Positions 1 through 7,200 of a DNA stretch of 12,695 nt are shown in pieces. The DNA lies in assembly GCA_039184055.1 (NCBI GenBank), contig JBCDBH010000162.1:1-12695 (forward strand). The letters run 5' to 3'. The stretch's first letter is position 1. Every line of letters begins with the position of its first letter. A model generated the notes under the pieces. The model saw nothing but the letters and a program-made list of their open reading frames with translations. It was not told the DNA's origin and searched no databases. The position numbers and the translations under genes were made by a program. This stretch comes from JBCDBH01 sp039184055 (GTDB lineage: Bacteria > Acidobacteriota > Thermoanaerobaculia > Multivoradales > J023).

Positions 1-943
1 AGGAGTTCTTGTACGCGCGAGACTCACCGGTCAGGAAATAGCCGGATTGCACGTAGAAGCTGTCGAACGACGGATCGCCGCCGACCGCCGAGTCGACTTC
101 GCTGGTGATGTACTGGGAAGCGAACCACCAGGGTCCGAATCGACCGGCGAGCTCACCGTTGTACGAGGTAAGACCATCGTACGCAAAGCTATTGGTGTTG
201 ACGAAGCGCGGGCTCAGATGAGCTTCGGGACGCTGACGGAAGCGCACGGTGTCACCGTCTTCGGCGCTCTTGTCGGTGAAGCCGAAGCCGAGATGGAGCA
301 TGCGATCTTTGTCGTACATCGGACGCCAGACGAAGCGACCGGTGATGTTGATCCGATCCTCGGCCGTGCCGACACCAAAGTCGTCGGTGTCACGGAATAC
401 ACCCAGGCCGAAGGTGTAGCTGTCCGAGCTGTTGCTGTACGCGATGCCGGTGTTGCGACCCGGGGCGAAGGTGTCGGGCAGCGAGCGCTCGAGGAAGGTG
501 ATGTACTTCGAGCTGGTCAGCTGTTCGAGACTGAACGGCTCGTGAAAGTGCCCAGCTTTGATACCCCAGGGCTTGAATTTGATCCAGAGATCCTTGATTT
601 CAGTCGCGCCACCGTCCGAGAACTCGTAGTTCACTTTGTACTCGATGTTCTTGTAGATGGTTCCCGAGAAGAAGATACGGGCACGACGAAACTCGTTACC
701 GTCGGTCACTGGGCCGACCGCGTCTTCGAGGTCGCTATCGGCGCTGGCGAAGCTCCAGTCGGCCTGGGTCCGACCGCCGAACTTCAGCTTGAAATTGCCG
801 TCTTCGGACTCGATCTTGTGACCGTTGCTCCACTTGGTTTTCCAGTCAGCGTCGGCCGAGGCCGGCACCAGGATCAGGGTAGCCAGAGCGACGAAGGCGG
901 TGGTCTTCAGCACACTGGCAACCCGTTTGGTAAGGGTCTCCAT
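1..943 (-). CDS. Phosphate-selective porin O/P family outer membrane protein (3' end outside window)
   Basis: Outer-membrane beta-barrel porin of the OprP/OprO family, which passes anions such as phosphate or polyphosphate; the true substrate here is unknown. The reading frame is open from an ATG at 943 to the left edge, giving 314 visible residues. An AAGGAGG Shine-Dalgarno lies five bases upstream of the ATG. Residues 1-32 form a signal peptide ending around PASADA/DW. The mature part starts with short alternating strands (KLKFGGRTQADW, FRRARIFFSG, IEYKVNYEFSD) and contains the family's hallmark segment near residues 131-168: GHFHEPFSLEQLTSSKYITF, then LERSLP and APGRNTGIAY. No N-terminal coiled coil is present, unlike some family members. 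Homologues are usually about 400-450 residues, so roughly a quarter to a third is missing. The gene appears monocistronic at its 5' side, with 306 bases separating it from the DUF547 gene. Family assignment is firm; substrate is not. Confidence 0.9.
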   Translation of the reverse strand, partial: METLTKRVASVLKTTAFVALATLILVPASADADWKTKWSNGHKIESEDGNFKLKFGGRTQADWSFASADSDLEDAVGPVTDGNEFRRARIFFSGTIYKNIEYKVNYEFSDGGATEIKDLWIKFKPWGIKAGHFHEPFSLEQLTSSKYITFLERSLPDTFAPGRNTGIAYSNSSDSYTFGLGVFRDTDDFGVGTAEDRINITGRFVWRPMYDKDRMLHLGFGFTDKSAEDGDTVRFRQRPEAHLSPRFVNTNSFAYDGLTSYNGELAGRFGPWWFASQYITSEVDSAVGGDPSFDSFYVQSGYFLTGESRAYKNS

Positions 944-1249
944 CACGTCCTCCTTGGTTCTCATTCGAAGAGACGCACCCTGACCGTTAGGGCACGCTCG
1001 TATCCCCTTTGGGTATGCGGGCAGTGTCGGCTCAGCGTGTAAAGGGATTGGGAAGTCGCGATGAAAAGCCTGGCCAAGGCGGATTCCGCTTGTTGGAAAG
1101 TCCCGGTTTCGAAGGCTTTGTGGGGACGTAGCCGTGAGTTGCCGATAGCTTCGCTGTGAATGGGCGACTCAGGTCGATCCAAATCCTTGAACTGAGAGAT
1201 TCTGTTGCCAGTTGGATCGCAATGAGGCGATCAGGTGGGCCGACCGGAC
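944..1249. other. Intergenic region between DUF547 gene and porin
   Basis: These 306 bases hold no credible gene. Two short minus-strand frames cross it (1182-961 and 1340-1032), but neither has a ribosome binding site or any recognisable sequence. The region must contain the porin promoter and the end of the upstream transcript. I see no convincing -35/-10 pair: TTTACA on the minus strand (complement of 1038-1043) has no good -10 at proper spacing. A 6-bp inverted repeat lies at 1215-1232, listed separately. Confidence 0.6.
1215..1232. repeat. Inverted repeat downstream of DUF547 gene
   Basis: GATCGC (1215-1220), six-base loop, GCGATC (1227-1232), located 18 bases past the DUF547 stop. It could form a small hairpin at the end of the DUF3179-DUF547 transcript. 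No T-run follows it on the minus strand, so it is not a canonical rho-independent terminator. Confidence 0.3.
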
Positions 1250-2257
1250 TTAGAGCGGAGCGTTGATCTTCCAGTCGTAATCGAAGCCTGGCGTACCGGA
1301 AAAGGCGCCGAGACGCTTCGCTAGCTCGGGCTCGGCCCATTGCTCGAGATGCGCCCCTACACCCGGGAGATCACCACCGAAATCGACCTGGTACCAGTCG
1401 TAAATGCTCGACAACGTGAGCGAACCGTCGTCGCCGAAGTCGACACCCCACGGGCTATTGACGTAGACGCGCGCCGCCGCGTCGAGCTGCTCGTCGAGCG
1501 TCGAGGCGGTGAGCGGGGCCGGGAGGAGCTCGGGGCAGCTCAGACTGGCGCAATTGACCCCGTAGTGGATGCGAGGGTCGTCCCAGATCGGTCGGAGGAT
1601 CCGGTTCTCGATCTGATCGAGGCTCAGGCTCAGGCTCTCCACGGTAACGAGCGGTGCCTTCCACGGGCCACCTGATCCATCCGGGTCGATCTCGCGGATC
1701 GAGTCGACCGGCCAATGCTCGATCACCACCTTGACTGTGAGGGCGTTGTAGAGGTTGAACCAGAACGCCATTTGCTCGTCGGGGCCGAGCGTCGACACGG
1801 GGGTGTCGGCGAGCGCTGCGAGATACGTATCGAGAGCCGCCCGGTCGTCGTCGTTCATGGCCGCGTAATCGAATCGATTGAGATCGTCGTCGGCGACGCG
1901 GAGAAGGCGATCGAGCAAAGCACCCCAAGATGCATGGTCGACTGTCGCCGTCGCCGCTTCATCGCGTGTCGCGAAATGAGCCGTGACGGCTTCGTCGTCG
2001 GCCAGCTCGAGCTCGGGAAACGACAGGGTCCGGCCGGCTGACGAATCGGTGGCCTGTGACGTATCCGTCGCCTGGGATGCGTCGTGTGACGCCGTGGTCG
2101 AAGCGTTCTCGGTGCCATCGGGAGATCGGTTCTCCTGAGCCAACACCGCGAGGGTAAAGAGTGCGATGGCGATTCCCGCGCCGATGAAGACGAGCGACAT
2201 CACACGGGTGATCGGCGTGCGTGCGGCGGGGCGGAGCTCGAACGATTGACGGCGCAT
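1250..2257 (-). CDS. DUF547 domain-containing membrane-anchored protein
   Basis: Protein of unknown function, 335 residues, carrying a DUF547 domain (Pfam PF04784). The ATG at 2257 follows a GGAGGT ribosome binding site at seven bases. Residues about 19-40 form one hydrophobic segment preceded by arginines (signal anchor or uncleaved signal), so the domain probably faces the periplasm. Residues 41-75 are a low-complexity Ser/Thr/Asp/Ala linker with a repeated SQATD. The DUF547 core spans about 105-310: FWFNLYNALTVKVV (165-178), a SLSLDQIENRILRP helix (210-223), then RIHYGVNCASLSCPEL (229-244) with the family's cysteine pair C236 and C241, and VYVNSPWGV (264-272). The gene lies 68 bases downstream of the DUF3179 gene on the same strand, so co-transcription is likely. 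DUF547 proteins have no agreed biochemical activity; the conserved Asn, His and Cys residues have led to suspicion of enzyme or thiol chemistry, which I cannot confirm. Confidence 0.9.
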   Translation of the reverse strand: MRRQSFELRPAARTPITRVMSLVFIGAGIAIALFTLAVLAQENRSPDGTENASTTASHDASQATDTSQATDSSAGRTLSFPELELADDEAVTAHFATRDEAATATVDHASWGALLDRLLRVADDDLNRFDYAAMNDDDRAALDTYLAALADTPVSTLGPDEQMAFWFNLYNALTVKVVIEHWPVDSIREIDPDGSGGPWKAPLVTVESLSLSLDQIENRILRPIWDDPRIHYGVNCASLSCPELLPAPLTASTLDEQLDAAARVYVNSPWGVDFGDDGSLTLSSIYDWYQVDFGGDLPGVGAHLEQWAEPELAKRLGAFSGTPGFDYDWKINAPL

Positions 2258-2325
2258 GAAGAGAACCTCCTTGATCCTCCAAAGTGTACGCGACCCTGTC
2301 GACCTCGGATCTGACGTTTATTCCA

Positions 2326-3300
2326 CTAAGGAAGAAGCTCAGTCTCGGCGTGCACCGCGACCCAGGAATACCAAAACGTATCGAAACCTTCGAGCGGTTC
2401 GAGCTCGTTTTGGGCGAGCGCGGCACGCGCGGCATCGATGTCGCTGCCGGTCTCGACCCGCCAGCCGTGACTCGAGGCGAAGATGGCGGCACCGGTCGCC
2501 CGTTCGATGAAGACGCGCTGGTTGCCAGCGTCGAGCATCACGCCACCTTCGATCGCTCGGTGCGGCACGGCCCATTCTTTGCCGTCGAGCCAGAAAGCGA
2601 AAATCGGAGTCTTGGGTGGGAGACGCTCGTCGTCGATTTCGAGACCTCGAAACGTGCCTTCCGAGGTGAAGTAATTGTCATAAGGATTGTTCTCGACGTG
2701 CTCGCGACCCTCCACCGAGAGCACCGTGGTGTGGGGATAGCGCGTTTTCCAATCGGCCCAGGTCGCTTTCTCGCTCACCTGAAGCTCAGTGAGGGGCTGG
2801 CCTTCGAGCGGTCCGGCAAGCGCTTCTCCGGTCATGATGGGCCACCAGCTGTCGGTTTGGCGGTCGCGCATCACCAGCGAGGCTTGCATCAGCGCGCCTG
2901 ACGCTTCGAGCTCGATCTCCTTGCCGTCCACTCGACGGTCGTAGACCAGACCCGCGTTGGCGAGCGGGCACCACACCGCGGCCATGGGCTGACCGCCGAC
3001 GACATCGTTCACCACCTCGTGGCTGTTGAGAAGATTGAGACTGTAGGCGCGCGCCTCGTCACCGATCGCCACCCCGAGCACCCACGCATCGTCGGCGATC
3101 TCGGCTTGCTCGGCAGTCACGAAGACGGGCTCGAAAACCGCCGCGATTCGTCCTCGTGGCAGGAGTTGCTCGACTCCGGGAGGCGGATCGTCGTTTCGGC
3201 TCACGGCCGTTGATTCTTCAGCATGGATCGGCGAGATCACGAGTCCGCTGAGAAGAGCCACGAGAATGAGAAGGGTCGTTACCGAGAGGCTGTGATGCAT
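2326..3300 (-). CDS. DUF3179 domain-containing exported protein
   Basis: Exported protein of unknown function with a DUF3179 domain (Pfam PF11376). The frame is open back to 3369, but the ATG at 3300 is preferred: a GGAG sits eight bases upstream, and it places a clean signal peptide (MHHSLSVTTLLILVALLSGL..IHA/EES) at the N-terminus, giving 324 residues. Domain landmarks are DEARAYSLNLLNSHEVVND (81-99), VWCPLANAGLVYDRRVDGK (109-127), a SGALMQASLVMRDRQTDSWW stretch (134-153), TGEALAGPLEG (157-167), and WADWKTRYPHTTVLS (181-195). Family members commonly carry CPLC in the second motif; here it is CPLA, leaving C111 as the only cysteine in the protein. The gene is first in a probable operon with the DUF547 gene and is divergent from the propeller gene. 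Some DUF3179 proteins occur beside redox or transport genes, but no function is established. Confidence 0.88.
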   Translation of the reverse strand: MHHSLSVTTLLILVALLSGLVISPIHAEESTAVSRNDDPPPGVEQLLPRGRIAAVFEPVFVTAEQAEIADDAWVLGVAIGDEARAYSLNLLNSHEVVNDVVGGQPMAAVWCPLANAGLVYDRRVDGKEIELEASGALMQASLVMRDRQTDSWWPIMTGEALAGPLEGQPLTELQVSEKATWADWKTRYPHTTVLSVEGREHVENNPYDNYFTSEGTFRGLEIDDERLPPKTPIFAFWLDGKEWAVPHRAIEGGVMLDAGNQRVFIERATGAAIFASSHGWRVETGSDIDAARAALAQNELEPLEGFDTFWYSWVAVHAETELLP

Positions 3301-3358
3301 CGAATGTCTCCGGTTGGGGTGGACTCGTGATAGTGGATCGGGAAGCGGTGCTTTACAA

Positions 3359-3402
3359 CTAGACGACATCTAGGTGCGACCTGTCCGCGTACCCTTGTAC
3401 GC
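3359..3402. promoter_or_regulatory. Two dyads in the divergent intergenic region (possible operators)
   Basis: In the 145-base region between the DUF3179 gene and the propeller gene there are two perfect inverted repeats: CTAGA-5-TCTAG (3359-3373) and GCGTAC-CCTT-GTACGC (3387-3402). Their centres are about 28 bases apart. The position between divergent genes suggests operators or promoter-associated dyads shared by both directions. No strong sigma-70 boxes can be assigned, so this is a structural observation only. Confidence 0.35.
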
Positions 3403-3445
3403 ACGCTCATAAATCGTGGATCGATGACCTTCAGGGAGAGTTACG

Positions 3446-4744
3446 ATGCGTTACGTCTCGCTTCTTCTCGCCGTCCTATTTCTCGCCATACCGCTCAGCG
3501 CCGCCGACCAGTGGCCGCAATGGCGGGGACCCAATCTCGATGGCACGGTCGCTGGCTCGGCGCCCACCGTTTGGAGCCGTGACGCGGGGATCGTCTGGCG
3601 TGTCGAGCTACCCGGAGCTGCCGCGTCGACCCCGGCGGTGTGGGGTGATCACATCTTTCTGACCAGCGCCGCGGCCAAAAAGGGCGGTGCCGCCGCTGAG
3701 AACGCCGAGGCTGATGACGCCGCCGCCGACGAGAGCATCGTGCTCCTCGCGCTCGACCGCGCCACCGGGAAAGAGGTGTGGCGTCGCCAGGTCGACGACA
3801 AGAACTACGCCAAGCGCGGTGTCGAAACCAACGCCGCCTCACCCTCGCCGAGCACCGACGGTACCCACGTTTGGGTCTTCACCGGCAACGGCACGCTCGC
3901 CGCCTACACCGTCGATGGCAAGACCGAGGTGTGGCGTCGCGATTTGCAAAAGGAATTCGGTGAGTTCGACATGTTCTTCGGGATGTCGAGCACCCCGGTT
4001 CTCCACGACGGTCGTCTCTACCTCGCTCTTCTCCACACCGGTGCTCAGATCGTTCTCGCCGTCGACGCCGAGACCGGCAAAGACGTGTGGAAGATCGACC
4101 GTCCGCACAAGTCGCGCGCCGAGAATCTCCACTCCTACGCGTCGCCCGTGATCGCCGGGGGTGAGCAGCTCATCATTCATGGCGCCGACGTCGCCACCGC
4201 GCACAGCCTGACCGACGGCAGTGAGATCTGGCGTCTCGGCGGTCTCCAAGATCCCGAGAACTACAACGACTTCCTGCGCTTCGTCGCCACCCCCGTCGTC
4301 TCTGGTGATCTGGCCATCATTCCCTCCGCCAAGAACGGACCCGTCGCGGCAGTGAATTGGAAGAAGGCCAAAGGCGACGTCACCGACAAAGTCGTTTGGA
4401 AGATCGACCGTGGCACCCCCGACGTCCCATCGCCGGTGGTCTACAACGGCATCCTCTATCTGAGCCGTGAAAACGGCATCTTGCAGACCTACGACCTCGC
4501 CACCGGGACCGAGATCTACGCCGAGCGCGTCCACAACACTCGGCACCGTGGCTCCCCGGTGGCGGCCGGTGGGCACGTCTACCTCAGCGGTCACGACGGC
4601 GTGGTGAGCGTCGTCAAAGCCGGTCGCAAGCTCGACATCGTGTCGCAAAACGACGTCGGTGAGCTGCTCTCGGCCTCGCCGGTGGTCGTCGACGGTCGGC
4701 TTTACGTGCGGACCTACGAGGCGTTGTACGCGATCGGCGAGTGA
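3446..4744 (+). CDS. Exported PQQ-like (BamB-type) beta-propeller protein
   Basis: Exported beta-propeller protein of the PQQ_2/quinoprotein-like repeat superfamily, 432 residues. The ATG at 3446 is preceded by GGGAG at a normal distance. Signal peptide residues 1-20 (MRYVSLLLAVLFLAIPLSAA), then the WPQWRGPNLDG motif (23-33) common at the start of such secreted propellers. Eight copies of an [S/T]P...G..[L/V/I] strand are visible, starting near residues 62, 133, 183, 233, 282, 329, 370 and 411, which predicts an eight-bladed propeller. They alternate with ATGKEVW-, DGKTEVW-, ETGKDVW- and DGSEIW-type turns. An Ala/Glu/Asp-rich insertion lies at about 77-96 in blade 1. Quinoprotein dehydrogenase features such as a vicinal disulfide or haem motif are absent, so PQQ binding or catalysis is not supported; a scaffold role like BamB is possible, but there is no lipobox cysteine. 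It is followed 44 bases later by the sedolisin gene. Confidence 0.88.
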   Translation: MRYVSLLLAVLFLAIPLSAADQWPQWRGPNLDGTVAGSAPTVWSRDAGIVWRVELPGAAASTPAVWGDHIFLTSAAAKKGGAAAENAEADDAAADESIVLLALDRATGKEVWRRQVDDKNYAKRGVETNAASPSPSTDGTHVWVFTGNGTLAAYTVDGKTEVWRRDLQKEFGEFDMFFGMSSTPVLHDGRLYLALLHTGAQIVLAVDAETGKDVWKIDRPHKSRAENLHSYASPVIAGGEQLIIHGADVATAHSLTDGSEIWRLGGLQDPENYNDFLRFVATPVVSGDLAIIPSAKNGPVAAVNWKKAKGDVTDKVVWKIDRGTPDVPSPVVYNGILYLSRENGILQTYDLATGTEIYAERVHNTRHRGSPVAAGGHVYLSGHDGVVSVVKAGRKLDIVSQNDVGELLSASPVVVDGRLYVRTYEALYAIGE

Positions 4745-4745
4745 A

Positions 4746-4772
4746 CGTCCGCCGTCGTTCGAGTCGCGGACG
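4746..4772 (+). repeat. 7-bp inverted repeat between propeller and sedolisin genes
   Basis: CGTCCGC (4746-4752) and GCGGACG (4766-4772) pair perfectly around a 13-base loop, starting one base after the propeller stop codon. The stem is G+C rich but is not followed by a T-run. It could be a weak terminator, a processing or stability hairpin, or an attenuator between the two genes. Confidence 0.4.
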
Positions 4773-4788
4773 ATGACATGATCCTTGG

Positions 4789-6546
4789 ATGAGCCCGCTC
4801 GCGACTTCTGCTCCGAAACTAGACCGTCATCGTGAAGTCGGCGTGGTCGAGTCATCGGCCGCGATCGACGTTTTACTCAAGCTGCGTCGTTCGACTTCGA
4901 CCTTGAGCCTCGAGGCATTCCTGGCCGGCGAGCGTCGGTTCGTCGATCGTGAGGGCTTGGCGGCACGCCACGGCGCGAGCTCGACCGACATCGAAGCCGT
5001 CCGTACGTGGGCAACACAGCAGGGCTTGACGGTGAGTCGGGTGCACGCGCCGTCTCGATCGATGTTTGTGCGTGGATCCGCCGAGCTCATGACGAAGGCA
5101 TTCGCGATCGAGTTGTCGACGTATCGTCACGCCGATACCGACGTGGAGTTTCGTGGCCATACGAATCCGGTGAGTCTCGCGCCGGCGTTGCAGGACATCG
5201 TCACGGGTGTGTTCGGTCTCGATTCGCTGCCGATCGTCCAGCCTCACTCACGGCTTCATCCCGAGGCGCTGACCGCAACCCAATCGGATTCGGACGCGTC
5301 GTCGGCAAGCTCGCTCAAAGAACGCTGGCCGACGACGTTCTTCCCGCAAGAGGTGGCGCGGCTCTACGATTTCCCCACGACGAGCCTGGGTGCCGGACAA
5401 CGGGTCGCGATCTTGGAATTCGGTGGCGCGTTCGACACCGAGAAGCTCGAAAGCTACTGGCGGTTGATCGGACTCGACACCTCACCGACGGTCAACGCGC
5501 ATACGGTGCTCGGCGCGAAGCAGGATCCTCAGGGCGCGGCGGTCGGTGAGACCTATCTCGATATCGAAGTGGTGGGCGCCATGGCGCCCGAAGCGGTGAT
5601 CGATGTGTACTTCGCGCCGTTTTCGAGCGCGGGATATCTCGCGGCGATCGACGCGGCGATTCACAATCACGACTACGCCGCGATCTCGATCAGCTACGGC
5701 ATGACCGAGGACGCGCCCGATTTCTGGTCGAGCTTTCACCAAGAGATCGACAAGGCGTTTCACGACGCGGCGATGCTGGGCATTCCCGTCTTCGCGTCGG
5801 CGGGTGACAACGGTAGCGGCAACGCGCGTCGCCTGCTCGACGGTGAGGTCGTCACCCCGGTGTCGTCCGAGGCCCATGCCAGCTATTCGGCGGCGAGCCC
5901 GTACGCCACCGCCTGTGGTGGCACCCAGCTCTATGCCACGGACGACCGAATCCTCAACGAAGTGGTGTGGAACGAGCAGGTCGAGCATCAGGACGACAGC
6001 AATCCTTACTACAGCGGTGGCGCCACCGGCGGTGGGGTGAGCGACCATTACGACGTGCCGTCCTATCAAAGCTCGGCGGGCCTAGCGCCCAAGTCGGCGA
6101 ATCCCGACGGCAAGACCGGTCGAGGGCTTCCCGACGTGGCGGGCAACGCCGGGTCGACCACCGGTTACCTGGTCACGCAGCCCCCGGGCGCCCAGGTCCC
6201 GGTCGGCCCGGTCGGCGGTACGAGCGCCGTGGCGCCGATGTGGGCGGCGCTCATGGCGCGTGTACGTGGCTCGCTGGCCTCGACACCCGATCCCTTCTTT
6301 TTCAACGACTTCCTCTACGACGTCGCCGACTCGGACGCCTTTCGCGCGGTCGTGCAAGGGGCCGATTATTCGTCGGCGACGCCGACCTTCGTCGTACCCA
6401 CCTTCACGCCGACCGGCAACAACCGTAGCGCCACGGTCGAGGGCTATACGGCTGCCGACGGTTATGACCTGTGTACCGGTCTCGGCAGCCCACACGGCGC
6501 CAACCTCCTGGCTCAGCTCGAGGCCTGGTTGCGCGATCGGTCCTAG
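4789..6546 (+). CDS. S53 family peptidase (sedolisin / pro-kumamolisin)
   Basis: Serine-carboxyl endopeptidase of the sedolisin family, 585 residues, acid-active in characterised relatives and made as a self-processing zymogen. Residues about 10-147 form the pro-domain (LEAFLAGERRFVDREGLAARHG, then MTKAFAIELSTYR and VTGVFGLDSLP). The catalytic domain runs from about 180 to the end. The catalytic triad is E254 and D258 (GETYLDIEV) and S479 in GGTSAVAP, with D340 (SAGDNGS) as the oxyanion residue. Other family motifs are ASPYATACGGTQ (369-380), GGGVSDHY, GRGLPDVAGNA (444-454) and YDLCTGLGSPHG (559-570). In the calcium site, D560 is kept but the Asp normally in FxDITxG appears as A520 (FRAVVQG). 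No signal peptide is visible; export may be unconventional, or the protein may be released otherwise. The ATG at 4789 has only a poor ribosome binding site, and an in-frame stop lies just upstream, so translation may depend on the preceding gene. Confidence 0.93.
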   Translation: MSPLATSAPKLDRHREVGVVESSAAIDVLLKLRRSTSTLSLEAFLAGERRFVDREGLAARHGASSTDIEAVRTWATQQGLTVSRVHAPSRSMFVRGSAELMTKAFAIELSTYRHADTDVEFRGHTNPVSLAPALQDIVTGVFGLDSLPIVQPHSRLHPEALTATQSDSDASSASSLKERWPTTFFPQEVARLYDFPTTSLGAGQRVAILEFGGAFDTEKLESYWRLIGLDTSPTVNAHTVLGAKQDPQGAAVGETYLDIEVVGAMAPEAVIDVYFAPFSSAGYLAAIDAAIHNHDYAAISISYGMTEDAPDFWSSFHQEIDKAFHDAAMLGIPVFASAGDNGSGNARRLLDGEVVTPVSSEAHASYSAASPYATACGGTQLYATDDRILNEVVWNEQVEHQDDSNPYYSGGATGGGVSDHYDVPSYQSSAGLAPKSANPDGKTGRGLPDVAGNAGSTTGYLVTQPPGAQVPVGPVGGTSAVAPMWAALMARVRGSLASTPDPFFFNDFLYDVADSDAFRAVVQGADYSSATPTFVVPTFTPTGNNRSATVEGYTAADGYDLCTGLGSPHGANLLAQLEAWLRDRS

Positions 6547-6557
6547 TCGCCTAGTCG
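6542..6557 (+). repeat. Tandem 8-bp repeat spanning sedolisin stop codon
   Basis: CCTAGTCG occurs twice in direct succession (6542-6549 and 6550-6557). The first copy contains the sedolisin TAG stop. It looks like a small slippage duplication; no function is implied. Confidence 0.5.
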
Positions 6558-6597
6558 CGCAAAACCACCTGTTCCACTTTTCGCCTCGCCCGCGCGT

Positions 6598-6632
6598 CCT
6601 CCATCGATCCCCAAGGGCTGAATGGATGGAGG
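6598..6632 (+). promoter_or_regulatory. Inverted repeat covering the AraC-type gene's ribosome binding site
   Basis: CCTCCATC (6598-6605) is the exact reverse complement of GATGGAGG (6625-6632), separated by 19 bases. The right arm contains the GGAGG Shine-Dalgarno that sits seven bases before the ATG at 6640. In RNA this hairpin would mask the ribosome binding site, so it may throttle translation of the regulator. The pairing is seen directly; the regulatory role is inferred. Confidence 0.4.
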
Positions 6633-6639
6633 TAGAGGC

Positions 6640-7083
6640 ATGGAAGCGTTGCCGTCGCGTGATCGATCATCAACTGGGAGTGTCCTTCCCGGTCTTTTTC
6701 CCAAGACCGTACGTTCCCTGAATCCAGAAGAACGCGCCTTCTTGCGTCGCGTGTGCGCTGTCGTCGAGGGGCATTTGGATGAAGAGGAGCTTTCCGTGGC
6801 GACGCTCGCCGAGCGTCTTTATGTGTCACGCAGCGCTCTTCACCGTCGGATGCGTAGCCTGATCGGTCGACCACCGACATGGCTCGTGATGGAGATCCGG
6901 CTCCGCCGGTCGGCCGAGCTCTTACGTTCCGAGCCGTGCTCGGTCACCGAGGTCAGCTATGCGGTCGGCTTTCGCGATCTGGGTCACTTCTCGCGTCGTT
7001 TCAAAACCCGTTTTGGCGTGTCGCCCTCGGTCTTTCGACGTGGTGAGCCCGACGCGACCCACGGACAAAGAAACGCTACCTAG
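6640..7083 (+). CDS. AraC-type HTH transcriptional regulator, DNA-binding domain only
   Basis: Short DNA-binding protein, 147 residues from the ATG at 6640. That start is preferred over the in-frame ATG at 6622 because GGAGG lies seven bases upstream. Residues about 33-134 are an AraC/XylS HTH_18 domain: first helix-turn-helix VATLAERLYVSRSALHRRMR (53-72), linker LIGRPPTWLVMEIRLRRSAE, and second helix-turn-helix VTEVSYAVGFRDLGHFSRRF (102-121) ending GVSPSVFRR. The sequence resembles the AraC output domain found at the C-terminus of hybrid two-component proteins, but no receiver, sensor or ligand-binding domain is attached; the first 30 residues look unstructured. It sits between the sedolisin (93 bases upstream) and a small secreted protein gene (117 bases downstream), all on the plus strand, and may control either or itself. 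Family is secure; targets and signal are unknown. Confidence 0.88.
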   Translation: MEALPSRDRSSTGSVLPGLFPKTVRSLNPEERAFLRRVCAVVEGHLDEEELSVATLAERLYVSRSALHRRMRSLIGRPPTWLVMEIRLRRSAELLRSEPCSVTEVSYAVGFRDLGHFSRRFKTRFGVSPSVFRRGEPDATHGQRNAT

Positions 7084-7200
7084 AGACAAGCGGGAAACCC
7101 TCTCGTTTCGTAGTCTGGTTCAGTCTAAAGCATTGAAAAATCGAGGCTTTGATGGATGTCATGCAGGTCTCGATACATGCCAACCGATAGGAGAAAAACA

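Noticed and set aside
47..1042. 331-codon open frame on the plus strand across the porin
   Set aside because: It is a shadow: the minus strand encodes a clear OprP-type porin with signal peptide and ribosome binding site, and the plus-strand translation resembles nothing.
961..1340. Short minus-strand frames in and near the porin-DUF547 gap
   Set aside because: No ribosome binding site and no recognisable sequence, and one overlaps the end of the DUF547 gene.
3301..3369. Longer N-terminus for the DUF3179 protein from the ATG at 3369
   Set aside because: It would put 23 polar residues before the signal peptide, and the GGAG is positioned for the ATG at 3300.
3839..4855. 338-codon minus-strand frame opposite the propeller gene
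   Set aside because: Same cause; the plus strand shows a signal peptide and eight propeller repeats.
7140..7177. Possible promoter TTGATG-17-GATACA and a 6-bp dyad ATCGAG/CTCGAT before the secreted protein gene
   Set aside because: The promoter boxes match the consensus poorly, and a 6-bp dyad with a 23-base loop is easily due to chance.
7156..7200. Earlier start for the secreted eight-cysteine protein
   Set aside because: The extension is polar, lacks a ribosome binding site and would bury the signal peptide; AGGAG fits the ATG at 7201.
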